Shown here piece after piece: positions 28,170 to 35,458 of a stretch of DNA of 64,000 nt; position 1 is the first letter of the stretch, and every line of letters begins with the position of its first letter. Under the pieces are notes generated by a model. It saw only the letters and a list, made by a program, of their open reading frames with translations. It was not told the origin of the DNA and made no database searches. The position numbers and the translations under genes are program-made. The stretch comes from Paraburkholderia sp. BL23I1N1 (GTDB taxonomy: Bacteria > Pseudomonadota > Gammaproteobacteria > Burkholderiales > Burkholderiaceae). The stretch lies in contig NZ_RAPV01000001.1 of NCBI RefSeq assembly GCF_003610295.1, positions 4,216,001 to 4,280,000 on the forward strand, given 5' to 3'.

Positions 28170-29524
28170 TGAAGATCCTCGACCAGGTAGAAGAGCTCAG
28201 TCCGGCGATTTCGTACGCGGGCTTGATCGAACGCATCGAGATTTTGCGTTCCACGCTGCGCTGGTCGTCCCGGCTCGAGCGCGCCGATATCGACAAGCTG
28301 CTCCGGCAAGCCACCTCGTTGCGTGACGAGGTCATGCAACTCTCGCACAAGGAGCGCTTTGTCCAGGCCGCAACGGCTGCCAAGCCTGCCGCTTCTGCGG
28401 ATCAATCTCGGGGCGCGCGCAGAAAGGCGTTGATCGAGCGCAGTTTCATTTTCGAAGGCACGTTCGGCGACAATCCGCGTCTGCTCGAATCGCTCGAAAT
28501 CGCCGAGAAGGCGGCGCCGACCGATTTGCCGGTGTTGATCGACGGCGAGAGCGGCACCGGCAAGGAGCTGATGGCGAAGGTGATTCATGCGAACGGTTCG
28601 CGCTCGGACAAGCCGTTTAGCTCCGTGAATTGCGGCGCGATTCCGGACAATCTGCTGGAATCGGAATTGTTCGGTCATCGCAAGGGCGCGTTCACGGGGG
28701 CCTCGAATGACCGCAAGGGTAAATTCGAAAGCGCGCATACCGGCACGATCTTTCTCGACGAAATCGGCGAGTTGCCGCTGGCCGGTCAGGTCAAGCTGCT
28801 GCGCGTGCTGGAAGCGCACGAGATTCAGCGCGTGGGCTCCGATGAAACGATCGCCGTGGATACGCGCATTGTCGCGGCGACCAATCGCAATCTGCGGCAA
28901 CTCAGTGAAGAGGGCAAGTTCCGCGAGGATTTGTTCTACCGTCTCAGCGTGATTCACGTCACGTTGCCGCCGCTGCGCGAGCGGCGCGACGAGATTCCGC
29001 TGCTGATTGCGTGGTTCGGCGACGAGGCCGCCGGTACGCTAAAGCGCAGGCCCGTCAGATTGACCCCGCGTCTGCGGGACTTTCTGCTGAACTATGCGTA
29101 CCCGGGCAACATTCGCGAACTGCGCAACGTGATGTATCGCGTCTCGTGTCTGGCGGGCGAGGTGGCGGATATCGATCATCTGCCGGTGGATATGCGGCCG
29201 GCCGCGCCCGGTTCAGCCCCAGCTTCGTCTCATGTGGCCACAACGACGGGACAGGAGCCGATCAGCGTGGCGAATCTGATGTCGCTAAGCGACGCGAAGC
29301 GCGCCGCGAGCGACGACGCGGAAAAAGCCTTCCTGGAGCGTGGCTTGCGTGAAGTGAGCGGCACGGTCGCGGAACTGGCCCGGCGTATCGATATGAACCG
29401 CTCGCATCTGCAAATGCTTCTGAAGAAGCATGGGCTGCACTCAAAGGATTTTCGCAACCGCAATGCGCTGCCCGTGGGCAAAAACGGTTCTGACGAGCAC
29501 GATGAAGAAGACAGCGATAGTTAA
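28166..29524 (+). CDS. Sigma-54-dependent transcriptional activator (no receiver domain)
   Basis: A 452-residue enhancer-binding protein. An N-terminal ~95-residue helical domain of unknown type replaces the usual receiver or GAF domain. The AAA+ domain has GESGTGKE (~127-134), the sigma-54-contact loop GAFTGA (~175), LDEIGELP and the Arg finger region LPPLRERR. A Fis-type helix-turn-helix lies near residues 395-435. It is coupled to the ABC gene by ATGA. With sigma-54 promoters in front of the peptide and LRAT genes, it is the obvious activator of the locus. With no receiver, its activity may be set by protein contact or by phosphorylation by the local kinase. Confidence 0.92.
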   Translation: MMKILDQVEELSPAISYAGLIERIEILRSTLRWSSRLERADIDKLLRQATSLRDEVMQLSHKERFVQAATAAKPAASADQSRGARRKALIERSFIFEGTFGDNPRLLESLEIAEKAAPTDLPVLIDGESGTGKELMAKVIHANGSRSDKPFSSVNCGAIPDNLLESELFGHRKGAFTGASNDRKGKFESAHTGTIFLDEIGELPLAGQVKLLRVLEAHEIQRVGSDETIAVDTRIVAATNRNLRQLSEEGKFREDLFYRLSVIHVTLPPLRERRDEIPLLIAWFGDEAAGTLKRRPVRLTPRLRDFLLNYAYPGNIRELRNVMYRVSCLAGEVADIDHLPVDMRPAAPGSAPASSHVATTTGQEPISVANLMSLSDAKRAASDDAEKAFLERGLREVSGTVAELARRIDMNRSHLQMLLKKHGLHSKDFRNRNALPVGKNGSDEHDEEDSDS

Positions 29525-29603
29525 AGCCGGGTTTCTGGAATGAGATGCCGGCAAGGTACTGATAGCTTATTCAACCCAACGCTGCGCTTTTGCACTCGTG
29601 CTT

Positions 29604-30374
29604 TCAAGGCCCGGGGTTCAGCAGGGTTTTGTCGGACGCATACGGGTCTTCGGCTTGCACCACCACCGCGGTGACGTTGTCGCGTCCGCCGTGCGCGATG
29701 GCTAATTCGACCAGTTCGTCGGATGCTCGCTCGCATGCCACCGTGGTCAGTACCGCCAGTATTTCCGCATCGGTGACTTCGTTGCTCAGGCCGTCGCTGC
29801 ATAGCAGGAAGACGTCTCCGTTCGCGACTTCGATTGCATCGTCATCGAGTTGGAGTACATCCGTGGCGCCGACCGCGCGCGTGATCATGTGCTGCGCTGG
29901 GTGGTGCCGTGCCTCTTCGTCGGTAATCACACCGAGCGCCTTGAGTTCCTCCACCTGACTATGATCGCGCGTGAGTTGCCGCAATTGTCCTTCGCGGTAT
30001 AGATAGAGGCGGCTGTCGCCGGCCCATAGATAGCCGCAGAAACGGTCGCACGCGAGCAGAACAATTATCGTGCTGCCAATCCGTTGCACCTGGCGGCGCG
30101 CGGCTTCCTCGCGCAGTTGGCGATTGGCCGTTTGCAGTCGTGCGCGCGCGTCGGCAATGCAGGTTTTCATGGCGAGCGGCGGCGCGAGCCGGCTCAGCGC
30201 ATCGATCACCAGGCGACTCGCCAGATCGCCGACCGCATGCCCGCCCATGCCGTCGGCGACGGCCCAGCGCCCGGGTTCGGGCTGGGCGAGGCAGGCATCT
30301 TCGTTGATTTCACGGACGCGTCCCACGTCGGAACGCGCGGACGACGTCCATCGAAATTGGCTCGGACAGGTCAC
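29604..30374 (-). CDS. PP2C-family Ser/Thr protein phosphatase
   Basis: A 256-residue single-domain phosphatase from GTG 30374. All metal-binding and catalytic motifs are present: Arg/Glu-Asp near the start (REINEDA), VADGMGGHAVGD, WAGDSRLYLYR, LCSDGLSNEV and GGRDNVTAVVV. It would reverse phosphorylation by the Ser/Thr kinase of the locus. It follows a peptide gene with a five-base gap on the same strand, so both are read from the sigma-54 promoter at 30729-30744. That would make the phosphatase rise when the system is switched on, a possible negative feedback. Similar PppA-type enzymes act with PpkA/Fha in T6SS control. Confidence 0.92.
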   Translation of the reverse strand: MTCPSQFRWTSSARSDVGRVREINEDACLAQPEPGRWAVADGMGGHAVGDLASRLVIDALSRLAPPLAMKTCIADARARLQTANRQLREEAARRQVQRIGSTIIVLLACDRFCGYLWAGDSRLYLYREGQLRQLTRDHSQVEELKALGVITDEEARHHPAQHMITRAVGATDVLQLDDDAIEVANGDVFLLCSDGLSNEVTDAEILAVLTTVACERASDELVELAIAHGGRDNVTAVVVQAEDPYASDKTLLNPGP

Positions 30375-30379
30375 AGGGG

Positions 30380-30667
30380 CTACACCGTATCGTTTCTGCT
30401 GCGCGCGTCCGGGGCGACGTTGATGTTCGAGTTCGCGCCGGTGTTGCGCACATCCACCGACTGGAACGTGTTGATCATCTGGTTAGCATAGAAGTTGTTC
30501 GAAATGTCGTACAGGTTCACGACCGGACCAATGCTCGGCGTTTCCCGCACATAAGGCTGAATCCAGCCGTACACCCAAGGCGCACCGCCGCCGCCGCGGA
30601 TCGCCGCCATCGCTTTGCGGTCGAGCGCGAGGTTGAGCGAGAGGTCGTTCACAGTAATGGAAGCCAT
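30380..30667 (-). CDS. Gly-Gly leader peptide precursor in operon with the phosphatase
   Basis: A 95-residue precursor. The start is ATG 30667 with CGGAGA upstream, not the longer frame that begins at 30733. The leader is again exactly 26 residues and ends AMAAIRGG; it is the most divergent of the five at its N-terminus (MASITVNDLS). The 69-residue core starts GGAPWVYGW, has no Cys and ends Asn/Val-rich (ANSNINVAPD), like the other cores. The sigma-54 promoter is 62 bases upstream. Direct coupling of a cargo peptide to a PP2C phosphatase is unusual. Confidence 0.78.
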   Translation of the reverse strand: MASITVNDLSLNLALDRKAMAAIRGGGGAPWVYGWIQPYVRETPSIGPVVNLYDISNNFYANQMINTFQSVDVRNTGANSNINVAPDARSRNDTV

Positions 30668-30728
30668 GTCGTTCTCCGGTTGGCCGCGTGCGTCGGGCGC
30701 GCGGTTAAAAAGGATCTGGACGAGATAG

Positions 30729-30744
30729 TGCAAGTGCTATGCCA
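30729..30744 (-). promoter_or_regulatory. Sigma-54 promoter of the peptide-phosphatase operon
   Basis: Read on the minus strand: TGGCATA-GCAC-TTGCA. The -12 box is perfect, the -24 box has TGGCA, and the spacing is correct. Confidence 0.75.
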
Positions 30745-30853
30745 ATGTGCGGCTCGCGCGCACGCTTTCTCGTAACGCGTTGATTGGGCGGCGCTTCCGG
30801 GTGTTTGCGCAGGCAACGCATGTTCATGCGGCGGTGCAGAGGTCGGGATGCAG

Positions 30854-30972
30854 CCAACATTATGGCGCAGGCACCGGTGCATGACCCAACACATTGACCA
30901 GACTCTCGAATGCTCGCGGATACGCCTGAGAGCCACCCACCAGCGCCCAAAAAAGATCGACACGGGCCAACA
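30854..30972. promoter_or_regulatory. Three CCAACA elements between divergent sigma-54 promoters
   Basis: CCAACA occurs at 30854, 30886 and 30967 in the gap between the peptide-phosphatase and LRAT promoters. Two are in similar contexts (CCAACACATTGACC and CCAACACATTGGCT) and the third is in a short dyad (GCCA-N6-TGGC). They share the half-site of the CCAACA-N13-TGTTGG dyads elsewhere in the locus. They could serve both promoters. Confidence 0.45.
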
Positions 30973-31069
30973 CATTGGCTTGATTTCTGTCGGCTCACAA
31001 CGGACATCTGCTGTGCTCAACACCCCTCGAAATGCACGCCATCCCTTTAAATAAAGGCTTTTCCGCGCC

Positions 31070-31085
31070 TGGCCCGGATGATGCA
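31070..31085 (+). promoter_or_regulatory. Sigma-54 promoter of the LRAT gene
   Basis: TGGCCCG-GATG-ATGCA: GG and GC at the correct spacing with only two departures from consensus. The implied transcript starts near 31096, just before ATG 31128, which decides against the longer open frame that starts at 31032. Confidence 0.6.
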
Positions 31086-31127
31086 AAAGATCTCGCAACA
31101 GTGTTGGATATTGAAGCGAGGCCGGTC

Positions 31128-31631
31128 ATGAACACGAATTCTCTCCCGACGAGCAGCGAAGGCTACGACGCAGGCAGCAGCGAAACGTCGACCATCGACC
31201 TGCCGATCGGCGCGCATCTCGTGACGCAACGGTGCGGCTACGAACATCACGGCATTTACGTCGGCAATGGCCGCGTGGTCCATTACGCGGGCTTCGCAAC
31301 CTCGGCGCATCGCGGCCCGGTGGAGGAAGTGGAATTAACCCGCTTCGCCGCCGGTCGTCCTTTGGTCATCCGCTCGACGCCGAGTGCTCGCTACGTCGGC
31401 GATGAAGCCGTGCGCCGTGCGCGCTCCCGCCTCGGCGAAAACCATTACCGCCTGCTGACGAATAACTGCGAACACTTCTGCGCGTGGTGCCTGCTTGGCG
31501 AAAGCCGCAGCGAACAGGTGCATTGCTGCTTAAGGCATCCCCGCGCCGGCATGCACACGCTGGTGTGTCTGGTGAAGGCGTTTGTCGAACGCGCGGCGAA
31601 CGATGGTCAGGTTGCCGCCCAACTCGCATGA
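31128..31631 (+). CDS. LRAT-domain (NlpC/P60-superfamily) protein
   Basis: A 167-residue protein with the lecithin:retinol acyltransferase-like fold. The expected His-His-Cys set is visible: HGIYVGNGRVVHY supplies two His, and NCEHFCAWC supplies the catalytic Cys. Bacterial members are thiol acyltransferases, phospholipases or amidases on lipids or peptides. No signal peptide or clear membrane segment is seen. The start chosen fits the sigma-54 promoter just upstream; an in-frame ATG at 31032 has no ribosome site. If it belongs to the peptide regulon it may acylate or process a component, but this is inference. Confidence 0.75.
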   Translation: MNTNSLPTSSEGYDAGSSETSTIDLPIGAHLVTQRCGYEHHGIYVGNGRVVHYAGFATSAHRGPVEEVELTRFAAGRPLVIRSTPSARYVGDEAVRRARSRLGENHYRLLTNNCEHFCAWCLLGESRSEQVHCCLRHPRAGMHTLVCLVKAFVERAANDGQVAAQLA

Positions 31632-31677
31632 GCGGGCAGGAACGCGTTGAGGCATTCAAGGATTCAAGGAGCGTATC

Positions 31678-31932
31678 ATGGTTGCCGTAGAAAAAACCTT
31701 GCACTGGGCCGTCGACAAATGGCTCGCACCGACGCCGTCGATGCCTGCGCGTGTCGTGCGGTTTTGCCACAGCGCGTCGCAGCATCGGCGCTATGTTTGC
31801 GTGGAAGCACTGCGGCCGGGCGGCTTGCTGTCGATCTTCTTTTTCCGTCATGACGACGGCTCATGGAACGTGTTTCCGCCGCAAGCCGAGCGTCCCGCGA
31901 TGAACGGTCATCACCGCGCGGCAGTGTGCTAA
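31678..31932 (+). CDS. Small protein of unknown function
   Basis: An 84-residue soluble protein, starting 46 bases after the LRAT gene, with a strong AAGGAG ribosome site. It has several aromatic and His residues (FCHSASQHRRY, IFFFRHDDGSW) and no signal peptide. No family recognised. Probably cotranscribed with the LRAT gene. Its end overlaps the LysR gene by four bases, tail to tail. Confidence 0.6.
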   Translation: MVAVEKTLHWAVDKWLAPTPSMPARVVRFCHSASQHRRYVCVEALRPGGLLSIFFFRHDDGSWNVFPPQAERPAMNGHHRAAVC

Positions 31933-32816
31933 CTTTGCGTGCTTTGTGCGTGCAGGGCCGCTTCCTTGACGATCCACTGACTGAACAGCAGCATCGCCGG
32001 CGTCTTTGGTTTGCCCTTCAACCACGTCAGCCAGTAGTTGCCGGCATGCACTTCCACCTCGAATGGGCGCACCAGCCGGCCCGTGTTGATCTCGTGATCG
32101 AACATCAGCGCCGGCGCCAGTGCGATACCCGCACCCTGCATGGCCGCTTCCACCATGAGCCGCGACGAATCGAACACCGGTCCGCGAATCGGCCGCGGCG
32201 GAATGCCGGCCGCTCTGAACCAGGTCGCCCAGTCGTCGACGCGATAGGAACGCAGCAAGGTCTCGTTGGCGAGATCCGCGGGTTCGGACAGTCGTTTGGC
32301 GATGTCAGGCGCACACAGGATCGCAAGCGGCGCGTCGAGCAGCCGGGTGGCGAGTGAACCTGGCCAGGTGCCGTCGCCGAAACGAATCGCGAAGTCGAGG
32401 CCTTCGGTGGCGAGATCGACCAGATTGTTGTTCGTGAGCAGCCGCAGTTCGACAAACGGATGCGCGTCGCGAAACGACTTGAGCCGCGGCATCAGCCAGC
32501 CTACCGCGAAGGTGCCCACCACGCCGACCGTCAACACCTCGTGAAAGTGGCCGCCGTCGAACTGTTTGAGCACGGCTTCGATGCGATCGAATGCATCGGT
32601 GAGAACAGGGCGTAGCGCCAGGCCTTCGTCCGTCATGGCCAATCCGCGCGGCAGACGTTTGAAGAGGGCGGTGCCCAGCCGTTCCTCCAGCGTCCTGACC
32701 TGCTGGCTCACGGCCGCCTGGGTGACGTTCAATTCGAGCGCGGCGCGCGTAAAGCTCAGATGCCGGGCGGAAGACTCGAAGGCGCGCAGCGCATTCAACG
32801 GGAGATACGGTCTCAT
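31929..32816 (-). CDS. LysR-family regulator, AmpR/GcvA-like
   Basis: A 295-residue LysR protein with the N-terminal winged helix (LPLNALRAFESSARHLSFTR, then VTQAAVSQQVRTLE) and a substrate-binding-like effector domain. The opening is typical of the AmpR/GcvA branch. It is divergent from a class A beta-lactamase with a 99-base gap, the same arrangement as PenR-PenA in Burkholderia, so it most likely controls that gene in response to cell-wall fragments. Autorepression from the shared region is usual in the family. Confidence 0.88.
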   Translation of the reverse strand: MRPYLPLNALRAFESSARHLSFTRAALELNVTQAAVSQQVRTLEERLGTALFKRLPRGLAMTDEGLALRPVLTDAFDRIEAVLKQFDGGHFHEVLTVGVVGTFAVGWLMPRLKSFRDAHPFVELRLLTNNNLVDLATEGLDFAIRFGDGTWPGSLATRLLDAPLAILCAPDIAKRLSEPADLANETLLRSYRVDDWATWFRAAGIPPRPIRGPVFDSSRLMVEAAMQGAGIALAPALMFDHEINTGRLVRPFEVEVHAGNYWLTWLKGKPKTPAMLLFSQWIVKEAALHAQSTQS

Positions 32817-32915
32817 GGCGGAAGCATAAGATTTTCTAGGGGATCGACTAACTTATCATCGTTTGCCAGCGGACGCCGAAAAACCGATAGTTTCGGCTTC
32901 ACATAAGGAGCGGCG
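32817..32915. promoter_or_regulatory. Divergent LysR/beta-lactamase control region
   Basis: A 99-base gap that must hold both promoters. ATAAG near 32825 and CTTAT near 32851 form an inverted pair around an A/T-rich stretch, a plausible LysR site. AAGGAG lies nine bases before the beta-lactamase start. Confidence 0.5.
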
Positions 32916-33851
32916 ATGATCACAAGACGGAAGTTCGCGGGCGCGATGCTCGGCGTTTCGATAGCTGGGGTTGCGGTTGGAAGCGGCGGCGCGCTCGGGA
33001 AAGTGGTGACGGCGGGCGCTGCAAAGCAGGGCGGCGGCGTGGCCAAAGCGGACGCGATCCGTCAGCGGCTCGCGCAGATCGAAGCGGAAAGCGGCGGGCG
33101 GCTCGGCGTTTCGATCGTCGATACGACGTCCGGATTGCATGCCGGTCTACGGACGGACGAGCGTTTTCCGATGTGCAGCACATTCAAGCTGCTGGCGGCG
33201 GGTTTTGTGCTGACGCGCGTGGATCACGGACAGGAAAACCTGGAGCGGCGCGTTGTGTTTTCCAACAGCGATCTTGTACCGTACTCGCCGGCCACCAGCC
33301 AGCACACCCGCGAGCGTACCGGTGAGGCGGGGATGAGCGTCGCCGACTTGTGCAAGGCGGCCATTACGCTCAGCGACAACACCGCGGCCAATCTGCTGCT
33401 GGCGAGCTTTGGCGGCCCCGTCGCGTTGACCGCGTTCGCGCGCTGTATCGGCGATGGCATCACGCGCCTGGACCGCAACGAGCCGACGCTAAACGCAGCG
33501 ACACCTGGCGATCCGCGCGACACCACCACGCCCAACGCCATGCTCGGCAATCTGCGCGAACTGTTGCTGGGCGAGCGCTTGTCCGCTTCGTCGCGTGCGC
33601 AACTGCTGGCCTGGCTCGCCGCTAACCAGACCGGCGGCGAACGGATTCGCGCGAAGCTGCCGAAGGATTGGGGTGTCGGCGATAAAACCGGCACGGGGGA
33701 CCACGGCACGGCAAACGACGTCGCGATTCTTTGGCCGCCGGGACGCGGGCCGATTCTCGTGGCGGTCTACCTCACCGAGACGAGCGGCGACGCGGCGCGC
33801 TGCAATGCGGCGATTGCAAACGTCGGCGCACTGGTGGCGGCGTCGGTTTGA
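32916..33851 (+). CDS. Class A beta-lactamase with Tat-type signal
   Basis: A 311-residue serine beta-lactamase. All class A motifs are intact: STFK (Ser70, Lys73), SDN (130-132), EPTLN (Glu166, Asn170) and KTGTG (234-238). The N-terminus MITRRKFAGAMLG carries twin arginines and a hydrophobic stretch, so export through Tat is likely. It hydrolyses beta-lactam rings in the periplasm by acyl-enzyme chemistry. It resembles chromosomal PEN-type enzymes of Burkholderia; the substrate range cannot be read here. Control by the divergent LysR gene is likely. Confidence 0.93.
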   Translation: MITRRKFAGAMLGVSIAGVAVGSGGALGKVVTAGAAKQGGGVAKADAIRQRLAQIEAESGGRLGVSIVDTTSGLHAGLRTDERFPMCSTFKLLAAGFVLTRVDHGQENLERRVVFSNSDLVPYSPATSQHTRERTGEAGMSVADLCKAAITLSDNTAANLLLASFGGPVALTAFARCIGDGITRLDRNEPTLNAATPGDPRDTTTPNAMLGNLRELLLGERLSASSRAQLLAWLAANQTGGERIRAKLPKDWGVGDKTGTGDHGTANDVAILWPPGRGPILVAVYLTETSGDAARCNAAIANVGALVAASV

Positions 33852-34130
33852 TGGTTGTGGGTGCGATCAGTGGGTGAACTGATGGCCGCGCAAGCACGCC
33901 GGCCATCGAGACAAAGCGGCCCACGTCCGTCGTATACGGCTGAAAGTCGAATCGTGCGACACTAGGGCCACACCGAAGGGGCGACGAACTTGCAAGTGCC
34001 GATTGGCCTCGACTGACGCGGCGAGAAGTTGACTGTCCAAGTGAATGCTTGACACCTTCCGTCGACGTTCTTCCGGGTAAGCCGTCGGCCTGTCCAACCG
34101 CGTAGTACTGGCCTTGGTTCGGAGTCCCCT

Positions 34131-34595
34131 ATGTCTATCTATGTCCTCGCATTGCTCATTGGCGTAGTAGCCGGCCTTCGCGCGATGACCGCGCCCGCGG
34201 CCGTCAGTTGGGCTGCGCATCTGGGTTGGTTGCCGCTGCAGGACACACCGCTGGCATTTCTCGGCTTCACGGCCACACCGTACATCTTCACCGTGCTGGC
34301 GATCGTCGAACTGATTACCGATCAACTGCCGACAACGCCTAGCCGTACCGTGCCGATGCAATTTGGCACGCGTATCGTGCTGGGGGGATTGTGCGGCGCG
34401 GCGATCGGGGCCGCCCACGGCGGCTTGCTGGGTGGTTTGATTGCGGGGATAGTGGGCGCGGTAACTGGCACCTTGGGCGGCGCGAGGGTGAGAGGAGCGT
34501 TAGCGGGCGCGTTTGGTCGCGACTTGCCGGCCGCGCTGATCGAAGACGCGATGGCGGTGGTGGGTGCCGTGTTGATTGTGATGGCGTTGCGTTGA
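34131..34595 (+). CDS. DUF4126 family membrane protein
   Basis: A 154-residue inner-membrane protein with about four hydrophobic segments and the DUF4126 pattern: an N-terminal GLRAMTAPAAVSWA, a TPSRT segment and Gly-rich helices (GGLLGGLIAGIVGAVTG). The Gly-rich helices resemble glycine-zipper segments. Function of the family is not established. It stands alone; the ~280 bases upstream hold no other gene. A promoter for a downstream small RNA starts 40 bases after its stop. Confidence 0.8.
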   Translation: MSIYVLALLIGVVAGLRAMTAPAAVSWAAHLGWLPLQDTPLAFLGFTATPYIFTVLAIVELITDQLPTTPSRTVPMQFGTRIVLGGLCGAAIGAAHGGLLGGLIAGIVGAVTGTLGGARVRGALAGAFGRDLPAALIEDAMAVVGAVLIVMALR

Positions 34596-34635
34596 CGCAA
34601 GTTAGTTGTCAGCGTGAGGATGTCATGGGTGTCGT

Positions 34636-34664
34636 TTGACAAAACGACCATCGGAGCAGATAAT
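34636..34664 (+). promoter_or_regulatory. Near-consensus sigma-70 promoter of a candidate small RNA
   Basis: TTGACA, a 17-base spacer, then GATAAT. The -35 is perfect and the -10 has one mismatch, which makes it the strongest sigma-70 promoter I found in the window. No ORF follows within the transcript it would start. Confidence 0.72.
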
Positions 34665-34671
34665 CTAGTTC

Positions 34672-34766
34672 GCCTAAGGGCTACGATAAATACCTGACTA
34701 GCAGCAGGCGGTCGGCTATCCGTGGACTTAGGCATTTTCATTTCTAGGCCGCGTCGCGGCCTTTTT
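34672..34766 (+). ncRNA. Candidate small RNA (~95 nt), family not recognised
   Basis: The predicted transcript begins about seven bases after the -10 box. It opens with GCCTAAG (34672-34678), which pairs perfectly with CTTAGGC (34727-34733) and closes a ~48-base structured loop. A short linker leads to a strong terminator hairpin. No start codon with a ribosome site gives a convincing peptide. It does not match tRNA, 5S, 6S, SRP or tmRNA features that I know. It is convergent with a PBECR-like nuclease-fold gene that ends 46 bases beyond it. Confidence 0.55.
34746..34766 (+). terminator. Rho-independent terminator of the candidate small RNA
   Basis: AGGCCGC-GTC-GCGGCCT, a perfect 7-bp stem running into TTTTT. 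Confidence 0.8.
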
Positions 34767-34812
34767 GCATTTTCGGCCTAGGCTTTGGTCCAGACGGCTG
34801 AATTTCTTCCGG

Positions 34813-35325
34813 CTAGGCTACCGGTGCGGTCATGACTTCGACCACCGGCTCGCGCTTGCAGATCAGAAGTCCATTCGCCTCCCAGCGCTTGACGATCGCA
34901 GGATCATCCTTCGTATAGGTGTTCACCATCCAGTGCATGTTCGGCTTGTTTACTGAGTCCGGCACGTCGATGCGGATCGCGACAAGCAGAGGATTGATAC
35001 CCTCGGGCATTTCGATCGTAACGACCACGATGCTATCGCGCTCAGTGGCTGACTCATACACCGCGACGGGTTTAAGGATCAGTTCTCGCAGCGAGGCTAC
35101 CGTTTCGGGAGGAAGACCATGCTTCTCCATGATTTTGACGAGAAGGCGGACGGACGAGACAACGGCACGATCAGGGATGTTGATTGCTGTCAGAGCTTCC
35201 TTCGTGAAACGACCGATGAGCACCTGGTGACGGTAGTCGCTGTCTTTGAGGTGACCTCTTTTGTGTCTCTGCAGCAATTCCGTTACCAACTCTACCGACA
35301 GATCAAATCGTACAAATCTGCTCAT
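34813..35325 (-). CDS. PBECR-like nuclease-fold (putative toxin) protein
   Basis: A 170-residue soluble protein. The central and C-terminal parts (KHGLPPETVASLRELILKP, then VYESATERDSIVVVTIEM and HWMVNTYTKDD) resemble the phage barnase/EndoU/colicin E5-D/RelE-like (PBECR) domain often found at the ends of MuF-type phage proteins and polymorphic toxins. If so it is an RNase-like effector. The N-terminal ~60 residues (FVRFDLSVELVTELLQRHKRG) are not recognised. No signal peptide, no immunity or antitoxin gene that I can identify beside it. Codon use is less GC-biased than its neighbours, which suggests acquisition. The family call is from pattern memory. Confidence 0.6.
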   Translation of the reverse strand: MSRFVRFDLSVELVTELLQRHKRGHLKDSDYRHQVLIGRFTKEALTAINIPDRAVVSSVRLLVKIMEKHGLPPETVASLRELILKPVAVYESATERDSIVVVTIEMPEGINPLLVAIRIDVPDSVNKPNMHWMVNTYTKDDPAIVKRWEANGLLICKREPVVEVMTAPVA

Positions 35326-35458
35326 TGATGCCCTTGTATTTGTGCCTGACAGGCATCCGAGAAGATCGGAATTTTATCTTTGCTGTCCAGACAAAAGGCA
35401 TCTCTTTATCGTGTGTTCAGACTCGACCGTGCTGCGCCTTCCGAAAAAAATAGGGTTC

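Noticed and set aside
12282-30374. Type VI secretion control module (PpkA, Fha, PppA)
   Set aside because: The kinase/FHA/PP2C trio fits, but no tss genes (ClpV, VipA/B, IcmF, Hcp, VgrG) are in the window and the genes are interleaved with a C39 exporter.
31032-31130. Longer N-terminus for the LRAT protein
   Set aside because: No ribosome site before 31032, and the predicted sigma-54 transcript starts inside this segment.
34672-34766. tRNA, 6S, SRP or tmRNA gene
   Set aside because: No cloverleaf, no CCA end, wrong size and no known conserved core; kept as an unassigned candidate RNA.
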